Source: Gnetum montanum (taxonomy: Eukaryota; Streptophyta; Gnetopsida; Gnetales; Gnetaceae). Taken from it: 48,168 bases of DNA. The notes beneath the pieces are model-generated. The model searched no databases. It worked only from the letters and a program-made list of their open reading frames with translations, and was not told the DNA's origin. A program made the position numbers and the translations under genes. Location: positions 3,192 through 51,359 of the forward strand of contig MNCI01024285.1 of NCBI GenBank assembly GCA_015680685.1. Direction: 5' to 3'. Shown in pieces: positions 40,890 to 48,168 of the stretch (position 1 is the stretch's first letter; the number at the start of each line of letters is the position of its first letter).

Positions 40890-43800
40890 TTAACTAGTGG
40901 TGCTAGGTGTGGGTGGAGGCTCCTCTTCTTCCACCATGCCGCTAGGGTCTACAGCATCGCCTAGTGCCTATCAGTAGCAACAATAGAACATGAAATTGTA
41001 AGCAAGTGTACAATATACAACTAATAGGAAAAAACATAAAAAGCCAACATAAAGAACTAGCCTGAGAGGGTCTTTCATCAACCATATCTAAAAGTATTCT
41101 ATCAAGGCCCTCCTCCAAGTGTTAGAGGATCTTACCCTCTAATAGCCACATCCAGTCTTTTTGGTCAAAGTCAACACCTGCAAGGGTCTTGTCTTCATCT
41201 ATGGCAGTCCATGTAGGTGGCTGCATACCTCCCACTCAGGAGAACCACTAACCACTATGTGATGAACAAACACCTCGAAAGCTTGACTTCCATCAATCAT
41301 CTCACCAAACAACTCAAGGCAGTGGGATTTAATAGACTCCTCTTTGAGTTACTGAAGATATGTATCTCACTCATGCTTATAGTGGTGCTTGTGATCCTTC
41401 TATGTGTACCTCCACTTGCACACATTAGTGCTGAAACTCTTCCACTTCTGGCCCTTTCTAGCAAATAGATCCATCTGTAGCCTCTACTTAATGATCTCCC
41501 ATGTAGCCTCATTCTTGCCCCAAATCATTAACCAGTACCTAGTGTAATCAATCTCTACAATCTACCAGGTACTATCTCCCCATGCTTGAGCTGACAGGAA
41601 ATCATATCGGGATTGGATATCCCCGATCTTCATGTTCTAACTCACCATTGTCTCATGAAGTTCGTGCATGCATTTCCATAGGTGCTAATTCAAGCACTTG
41701 TAGGTCCATAATGCTTTTGCATTGAAAAGTGTGCACTTGGTAACTGTCTCATACACCTGGCGAGGCACTTGCTCCACTTCAGGAGGGTATTCAGGGATGA
41801 CATCCACCTTTGCCACCTGATTTAGATCACAACAAAGCTTAGAACCTGTTGGCATGCAACAACTGAATCAACATAAGCCATAGACTAAGCATAAAATCCA
41901 ATAAGGCAACATGGGAAAAAAATAACAATAAGCATACTGAGCTTAGGATCTGCTTATTGTATGTAGTCTACCATGTCCTCAACAATGCCTTCTATGCAGG
42001 AAAACTTATTTGACATCCCTACCCATGGCTTGTGGTAGATAGGCATGGGTGGTAGACTACTAGCAGGTGCATCTACAACTACATAACAACAATACTTAGC
42101 AATAGCAAAATACCCAAAAATGAAAAATTAAAAGAGTAAAACATATGGAAAGTTAAAGTGTTTACAAAGAAAGCCCTTAGGTGTGAGTGCAGGGGGATCT
42201 CCCAACTTCACGTCATCAAATAGGCTGGTAAAATCACCCTCATCAGGGTGAAATAGCTCCTCTGCATCAAACTTTTGGAAGGCCTCTATGGTCTCTTCTA
42301 ACTCCTCTTAGTGTGCCTCCTCCTCCTCAACTTCAAGAGGGGCTATCTCTATCGCTGTTGCTACCACTACTTTAGTAGCTCTCTTGCCTAACTCACAAAC
42401 ATAGTGTAATAGCATTAGCATAACATAACAAGAAAACATAAAAGTTATAAATATAGAAAATTTAAAAAACAAATGCATTTACATATGAACTAACCTACAA
42501 AATCTACATGCAAAGTGGGTATCTTGAGGTGGATCTTCTTGATGCCTACTTGTCCAACTACAAGGGCAACCTCCTCTACTAGGTGTGGCCTCTTGATCTT
42601 TGTCTTGGAAGGCCCTACCATTTCTGTGATGTAATGGTTGGCCTTGTTTGCATCCCCAATAATGATTAGGGGATACTTGGCTACACTATCATAGAAATAA
42701 TGGGACCATGACCATCATAGATGGGCTTTGGTCATAACTAAGTATGACTCATCGATTCCCTCTAGGGGGTCTTACTTATGAGTAGTTGCGAATAGGTGCC
42801 TAGCCCAAGGCTTGGACAGCTACTCATGATCCTACACTACCCACTTCTTACTATCTCAGACCACTAGGGACTTTTTGAACCTTCATAGATACACTACAAA
42901 GAACACGAAGTGCATGTGAGACCTTGCATGGAGGTTGTAGCAAAGTCTGGTGATCTCTTCTTATAATATAGCATTGAGGAAGGAGGCCCAGTTGAACCTC
43001 ATACTTTCCTCCAATACCTCTCTCATCATCCATGCCTGCTTCACCCTAATGATTTTTCCTTGGGAGAGCAACTTCAAAAAGGCATGGGCACAAAAAAGAG
43101 GGTAAAGCTCCTAAACCTTAGACATCTATACATCTCTAACTATGATGCCTTTGTGAGATCCTCAATCTCTCCTTTATAATCTACCTCTCTACTAGCCTTG
43201 TCAATGACCAACAAACCTTCAGAGGGGAGGCCAAAGAGGTCAATAAAGAAGGCATCTCTGAGGTCCAAGACTACCCTCACTCCATGCACATAGGTGATGA
43301 AGCAGTGGGCATCGCTACTGAAGGAGTCAATAATGGTGACCATCTCAACCATCAAAATGCTTGGACTAAGGGCCAAGAAAAGGTTCATCAACCCAACATG
43401 TGTGAGTCGACTAGTTAACACCTCCAAAAACTAATGCACAACTAATGCTATGCCCCTTCTACATCACCATACTTCATAATGGGGGTGGCCTCACTACAGC
43501 CCATGGTGACCACCATCACCTCTCCTTAAGCAACTGCAATTGTAACATAGGCAAAATAATGATAACATTATGCAAGGGAAAATCAACAAGTGCATGTGAG
43601 AAAGCTTAAAATTCAAACAACAAATGCTTGCATGGAATGAATGGTGTGTGCAATGGAGATAGTGGTATAACTAGCTCCTCAAATTTGGGCTTGCCATTAG
43701 TCCATCCCTCATCAAGGCAATCATAGTCTTGCACCACTCAAATGCCTTCAAGTACTAGGTAGGATAATTCCCTAGGTCCTTTCCTACTTACTCAATCACA

Positions 43801-44439
43801 ACCTCTCAAAAGTTTGGACTAGAGGAGAATACCTTTAGGGTGGTGCAAGTCAAGGAAAGAGCCTTTGGCTCATCATAAAGCCCCTGATCATCAACTTTAA
43901 ATATGGCATCAAGCATGAGCAATCAATAGTTAGAAAACTTAGCATGGGCTAAAAGAAACATAATGCAAAAGCATATGAGCACTTATCCTCTAGCACACAA
44001 TACAGTTCCAGGTGGATTCTAGAACACAGTATGCATGCGTAGAGTAATGAAGAGGGTGTTGCTCTTGTTGTAACAAGAGAACTCTAGCATTCCCCAAATC
44101 CTAGGTAAGGGACAAGTGCTCCTAGGGCCTCGCCTCAAACTACCTACTCGATCATAACTAGTCATGGGCTCATTGAACATGAACCTCAATATGTCTTGGT
44201 TGGCCCTAGGTAGCAATGTATCAATGATGGTGCTGGTAGCCTCCACTACTAAGTATGACTAGATAATCACACTACAGTGTTGTAGCAAGAATGCCAAGAA
44301 CTCAGATGTCCTTGGCCAAAACCATACCACCTAATGACCCAACTTCATATCTAGTGCAAGCATGTTGGGCACAAGCTCACTCATGTAACAAAGAATGTCA
44401 ATAAGCTCCACAATGACTAAGATTGGCTTTAGCAACACC
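40890..44439 (-). pseudogene. Multi-exon antisense gene of element C
   Basis: Counterpart of 24174-27817. Read on the minus strand: exon 1 (44439-44010) with GPRSTCPLPRIWGMLEFSCYN; exon 2 (about 43920-43640) with YLKAFEWCKT; exon 3 (about 43560-42490) with FITYVHGVRVVLDLRDAFFI-x-LFGLP, FNWASFL and HFVFFVVYL; exon 4 (about 42400-42180), acidic, with LFDDVKLGDPPALTPKGFL; exon 5 (about 42080-41945) with IEGIVEDMVDYIQ; exon 6 (about 41850-41060) with VEQVPRQVYETVTKCTLFNA, HLWKCMHELHETM and KWKSFSTNVCKW; exon 7 (40969-40890) ending PSTTS-stop. Donors such as GTTAGT near 42490 and an acceptor AG at 44440-44441 fit. Stops occur in most exons. Function unknown. Confidence 0.78.
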
Positions 44440-46259
44440 CTATGATCACACAAGCAACAAATGCAACGTTATTATACAATAAGATGCATTTTGGAAAATT
44501 TACATTAATTTACACTAGCAGAATTTAGCATGATGTAGCATGACTTAGTAAGAAAAAATATCCTAGGGCCCCTTGGGCCACATGAGTATAAGACATCAAC
44601 ATACACATTTGATGCACCTAATGCTCACTGAGCTAAAGCATGTGTTCATAACATTAACATTTCGCATGACTGCACATTCAGCATTATGTTTCTCATGTTT
44701 TAGCAACATGACATTAGCATTTTATGTTCTACTTTGGCATAATATTTTTAAAAACTTTTCTAACTCCAAGCAACACAACCTAAAAAAATTGTAAGAAAAA
44801 TTCTAACTCTGGGCTACCTTTGGGAGTATAGTCTAGGAACGCAAAAAATTTCTAACTGTCAACTATGCTCCTTAGGAAACGTAGCCCTCAACTTTGCAAA
44901 AAAAAAAAAAAAAAATCTAATTGATGGCTATGCTCTTGGAGAGTGTAGCCTCCAAAAAAATTCAAAATCTTTTGTAAAAAGAATAATTGTTTGACATCAC
45001 ACCCCACACACTCTGCACTAATTAGCATAGTGGTGCCATTCCTATGGCTACATCACCCAAACCTTTCCCCATCGACTGCAATCTCCTTGGTCATGGCTAC
45101 CACACCATGGCCCTTACCTCGTCCCCATGCAAATGGATCATCTTGGTTGCTATCGATGCTCTACCCCCTGGCCGCTACCTTGGCCACCAAACCCTGGTCC
45201 CTGTTGTCTACTCCATGGTCACTTTTAAATAAAAATAATGAAAATAGAAACTACAATCTCCCATTGCATCCTTGCCCAACAACGTGCTACCATGGCCACC
45301 ATCAATGACACCTATCCTTGCTTTAGTGCAACCACCATGAAATCATGATTTATTTTTCAAAAAAAAAAAATTAGAGACTATGGTAATGCTCACCACACCC
45401 ATTCCCCACAGGCAATGGCCCTAGGATGTCATTGAAACCCCAATCTCTCACCCTACATTCTATAAAAATGTCAAAACCTACCACAAACCTATAGCCCTCT
45501 TTTTCTTGTGGCCACTCTAGTTACCACTATAGCCACAATCATCACAATACAAACCCCTATGCTCACATTTTCCGTTGCCACACACATTAATCATAGAAAC
45601 TCTTGCCCCATGCAATCCTCAAGAAACTAAAGAAATGACATAACCCCTTGCATGTGCACACCCTCACAACAATGACGATCACAATGGCCAAGGCCATGGC
45701 AACCCCTACCAAGGTAGGGTGCCACCCATAAAATCAAACCCCAAAACCCCATGAAAAGTGTCTAAGTGCATGAAGCCAAAAAAATGTAGGAAACAATGAA
45801 AAGGAGGTGAGAATAGTTAGGAGTACTCAGTAGTTGATGGTGTCCTACATTCTTCTATGTGTGCTCACAGTAGGCACCTAAGGACTCACTCTCCCTCATC
45901 CACGTTAATTAGGTTGGGGTGCTAATGTCCACTTCAATGCAACATTGTTGACAACTATGCTCTGCAAAGTTCATTTTTACCTTTTGACAATGACAAATTC
46001 ATCAAGGATAAAACATGCTTATATACCCTTGGGGATCACTTAAATTTTTACCTAGCGAGGACTACGCTCAACAATGCAAAGCATAGTCAAGTGTGAGCAT
46101 AGTCACCAAAGTTAGAAAATTTTTTAATTTTTCTGCTTGTCTCTAGACTTAGAAAAATTTTGAATTTTTCTTATTGCCAAATGGGTTCCTTGACCAATTT
46201 TTCTTCCCTAACGCACCAAACCTCATTCTAATAATGCATTTAACATGTCCATCTATCCA
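44440..46259 (+). other. U3-like spacer upstream of the C antisense gene
   Basis: No coding similarity. It contains 'CTATGCTC-x-GTAGCC...AAAATTTC' repeats (44810-44960, 46060-46150), an 18-19-bp A run at 44899 and an 11-bp A run near 45359. The segment 46090-46180 (GTTAGAAAATTTTTTAATTT...) is close to 6520-6600 in the U3 of the element A LTR, on the same strand. Confidence 0.5.
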
Positions 46260-46540
46260 CTATGAAGTTAAACTAGCATGTTTAACCATCTACTACAACA
46301 TTAAACTAGCATTCCATCCATCCACTATGATGTTAAACTGGTATCCCATCCATCTACTATGACATTAAATTGGCATTTCATCCATCTGCTAAAACATTAA
46401 ACTAGCATTTCATCCATTTCCTATGACGTTAAACTGGCATCCCATTGATCTACTATGACATTAAACTGGCACCCGATGGTCTACTAAGATCTTAAACTAG
46501 CAACCCCATGGCCTGTTAAGGCCTAAAATTGGCCCACGCA
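46260..46540 (+). repeat. Tandem array, TTAAACTGGCA family (element C, before RT)
   Basis: About eight units of 30-31 bp in the form 'CCATC-x-ACTATGACATTAAACTGGCA' (variants AAACTAGCA and AAATTGGCA). It lies about 130 bp before the candidate splice acceptor, as the two-unit array does in D. Confidence 0.88.
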
Positions 46541-46662
46541 TCCCTTGCATTTGAAATCACATTTACATACTTAGGAAAATTTGGATTGCATTATTTTCTT
46601 TAACTGTGCATATTACTCTGATTCAAACAGGTGTGTCTTGACATTTTTTTGGTTGTTTTTGT

Positions 46663-46664
46663 AG
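46663..46664 (+). promoter_or_regulatory. Candidate splice acceptor before pol (element C)
   Basis: GGTTGTTTTTGTAG followed by GATCATTGAGG and an ATG at 46687. The pyrimidine-rich tract and the AG fit a plant acceptor. The ATG aligns with the pol ATG of D. Confidence 0.5.
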
Positions 46665-47101
46665 GATCATTGAGGATTTGCAACATGTCTATGTACGAGC
46701 ATCTTCATTCATCGTTGGTCCTCACCAGGTCACATGGTGATCTTATGTGATGCATCAATCCTCAATGCCTAGACCTTGAGCCTATAGCCTACAATGCATA
46801 TGTAACATCCATAGAGGCACCACTAGACTAGCTAGAATATCTAGTTAAGGCTCTAGATCTAGAGGTAGGTGACATCATTAAGGATCCCCTTATTGAAGTC
46901 CCCATAGCAACATCTAATGGTGAGGTGAAAACATTGAAACTTAGTTCTTTGTTAAAGCCTCAACATGTCCAAAACATCACAAAAATACTTAACAAAAACA
47001 TCAAGGCATTCACATAGTCTTACAAAGACATGTTAGGCCTAGATCCTCGTGTAGTGCAATACAACATAATCCTTAATCCCAGCATGAAACTAGTTAAGTA
47101 A
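46665..47101 (+). pseudogene. Reverse transcriptase start of element C, cut by element E
   Basis: Translation from the ATG at 46687 gives MSMYEHLHSSLVLTRSHGD, then DPLIEVPIATSNGEVKTLKL, NITKILNKNIKAF and SYKDMLGLDPRVVQYNIIL. Each block aligns with D (21940-21550), which reads DPLVEIPITTVNDEARTLKL and MLGLDPQIIQHNIIL. This is the linker ahead of the reverse transcriptase fingers; no catalytic motif is reached. The frame ends in NPSMKLVK, where the LTR of E begins. Stops are present upstream of the break. Confidence 0.8.
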
Positions 47102-47122
47102 TGATGATTCATGAATTTGTTG

Positions 47123-47225
47123 GCTATGATATCGTAGCTGTGATATCATAGCCCTGTTGTTGCAGTGGCCACGATATCGCGTACGCGATATCGTAGCCTA
47201 GCTGCGATATTGCATATGCAATATC
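47123..47225 (+). repeat. GATATC palindrome cluster in the U3 of LTR E
   Basis: Three inverted structures in about 100 bp: an imperfect 30-base hairpin at 47123-47152 with arms GCTATGATAT; a perfect 24-bp palindrome at 47171-47194 (half-site ACGATATCGCGT); and a perfect 20-bp palindrome at 47206-47225 (half-site GATATTGCAT). Four exact GATATC hexamers occur. The cluster ends 18 bp before the TATA box. Confidence 0.92.
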
Positions 47226-47243
47226 CCAACCTACCTCAATTTC

Positions 47244-47251
47244 TATAAATA
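47244..47251 (+). promoter_or_regulatory. TATA box of LTR E
   Basis: TATAAATA in the context TTTCTATAAATAAGAGG, directly downstream of the palindrome cluster. Confidence 0.65.
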
Positions 47252-47424
47252 AGAGGCGATTTTCCTAGTTTTAGGCACTTAGATTTAGTCCCTTAGCGAA
47301 ACTCTGGTAGTTTTATCTCTCTAGAGATAGAATTATTTCCTAGTGTATGCCCGTAGTGTGGTGATTGTAATTGTATGGCATCCTTTATTCAAGTGTGAGG
47401 TACTTGGACATGCACATGACCAGA

Positions 47425-47430
47425 AATAAA
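47425..47430 (+). terminator. Polyadenylation signal of LTR E
   Basis: AATAAA followed by GATCGAGATTCCTTCATC, 174 bp after the TATA box and aligned with the signal in LTR F (1658). Confidence 0.5.
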
Positions 47431-47937
47431 GATCGAGATTCCTTCATCATTGCAGCATTCACTTAGATAAATTAATTATTTATTTTTATTTAATGCTTTC
47501 CTAGTTAATCTCTTCTCACCCTTATCCCATGTTAAAATGTAGAATGAGTATAACTTGATTATGAGCATTTAAGTATGACTACTTGGTAACCCAGTAGCGT
47601 ACCTAGGATCTGTGCTTGGTAATCCTAGTGGTAGTCTTGCACAAAGTCCAAGATGTGTACGGATAATCAAGGAATGGATGCTCATTGCACTTAGGCAAAT
47701 ATTACTTTCCCTTGCCTTCAGGAGTAGCATTAGGTTAGGAAAAACATCATACACCTCACTCTGGACTAAACCATATGTGACAAAGCTAATACTAGTCCAG
47801 GTGGGAAGATAGTGAACTGCGACCTAAGGCTAACTTTCTAGATGCCACAACTAGTCTATCTGCAAAGTTTGACTAGATCACACGTGTAACACTCGTATTC
47901 GTATGGTTGAGTGTAGGGGTACCTCGCCACTCATCAT

Positions 47938-47956
47938 TGGCACCATTGCCGAGGAT
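47938..47956 (+). promoter_or_regulatory. Primer-binding site of element E (tRNA-Asp type)
   Basis: TGGCACCATTGCCGAGGAT differs from the complement of the plant tRNA-Asp 3' end (TGGCGCCGTTGCCGGGGAT, from memory) by three G-to-A changes, as expected from methylated-DNA decay. tRNA-Asp priming is usual for Athila and some other plant Ty3/gypsy elements. Confidence 0.75.
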
Positions 47957-48077
47957 GGTGCTAGTTATCTAGATTAGTTATATCATACAAGGTCACTGTA
48001 AAGGACATAATGATATATCTTTTAGAAAGAAATAATTATTAAAAGTCACATATAAATTCACACACAACTTTACAACC

Positions 48078-48168
48078 ATGCCTCTCCTACAAGATCACGA
48101 TAATGCCACACCTAGTGAGGAAGTTCATTGGATAACCAATGAACTATATGATAATGAAGATTGGAGTA
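48078..48168 (+). CDS. gag start of element E (partial, runs off the window)
   Basis: An ATG 121 bp after the primer-binding site opens a frame that is still open at the window end (30 codons: MPLLQDHDNATPSEEVHWIT and ten more). It is acidic and polar with no known motif in this short piece. It is called gag only from its place as the first ATG frame after the leader. Whether the frame stays open beyond the window is unknown. Confidence 0.45.
   Translation, partial: MPLLQDHDNATPSEEVHWITNELYDNEDWS

Larger units (their letters stand above)
40144..46664 (+). other. Presumptive sense intron of element C
   Basis: It runs from GTAAGT to TTGTTTTTGTAG, joining protease to the start of pol. It contains two tandem arrays, the whole antisense gene and a U3-like spacer. 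An intron between protease and reverse transcriptase is established for Ogre elements; its use here is inferred from the two sites, the end of protease homology and the start of pol homology. Confidence 0.45.
37862..47101 (+). mobile_element. Element C, truncated Tat/Ogre-like retrotransposon with an antisense gene
   Basis: Plus-strand relative of D. Order: gag from its knuckle region onward, protease, GTAAGT donor, tandem array, antisense gene on the minus strand, spacer, second array, splice acceptor and the start of reverse transcriptase. The left end is an abrupt start inside gag (matching D near 30590). The right end is the insertion point of element E at 47101/47102, so the rest of pol may lie beyond the window. 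Confidence 0.85.
47102..47936 (+). mobile_element. 5' LTR of element E
   Basis: The 835-bp LTR opens TGATGATTC and closes in TCATCA, with a tRNA-Asp-type primer-binding site right after it. It holds a palindrome-rich U3, a TATA box, a polyadenylation signal and a U5 related to LTR F. It interrupts element C inside pol, so it is younger than C. The left flank is AGTAA; the right end of E lies outside the window, so the target duplication cannot be checked. Confidence 0.85.

Noticed and set aside
40890-44439. Antisense gene considered as an ordinary host gene
   Set aside because: The same gene lies at the same place in another element of the family (D), so it travels with the element.

Overview
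The window looks like a repeat-filled intergenic stretch of a large plant nuclear genome. A seed plant is likely, and a gymnosperm would fit the many old, strongly mutated, nested LTR retrotransposons, but the species cannot be fixed from the sequence. I see no intact cellular protein gene and no functional RNA gene. Every recognisable protein belongs to Ty3/gypsy-type elements and is broken by stops and frameshifts, largely of the C-to-T / G-to-A kind expected from decay of methylated DNA.

Layout. (1) 1-2252: 3' end and 3' LTR of element F (+). (2) 2253-2488: a stray exon fragment of the 'antisense gene' described below. (3) 2490-7491: element A (+), gag end, protease, tandem array and a probable 3' LTR, with no pol seen. 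(4) 7492-13818: element B (-), 5' LTR, primer-binding site, leader, gag and protease, ending in a tandem array. (5) 13819-14899: flank with a weak Ty1/copia trace. (6) 14900-34116: element D (-), a 19.2-kb element with both LTRs, primer-binding site, polypurine tract and near-identical 5-bp target duplications. (7) 34117-37861: AT-rich sequence with a 5S rRNA-like fragment and tRNA-like modules. (8) 37862-47101: element C (+), truncated in gag and cut off inside the reverse transcriptase by element E. (9) 47102-48168: 5' LTR, tRNA-Asp-type primer-binding site and gag start of element E (+), running off the window.

Elements A, B, C and D are one family. The double RNase H (a Ty3-type domain followed by a second, aRH-type domain), the C-x2-YH-x3-GH-x4-C gag knuckle and the putative intron between protease and reverse transcriptase place it near the Tat/Ogre lineage.

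The main discovery candidate is shared by C and D. Between protease and reverse transcriptase, both carry a multi-exon gene on the opposite strand to the element (D: 24174-27817 +; C: 40890-44439 -). It has about seven exons, several with canonical GT...AG borders, and all seven D exons have a recognisable counterpart in C. In C the gene sits inside a presumptive sense-strand intron (GTAAGT at 40144, AG at 46663). In both copies the region is bracketed by arrays of a short tandem repeat with core TTAAACTGGCA. The conserved order is gag-protease / array / antisense gene / U3-like spacer / array / RT-RH-aRH-INT. Both copies carry stops, but their protein-level similarity argues that the gene was a long-standing part of the element rather than a chance insertion.
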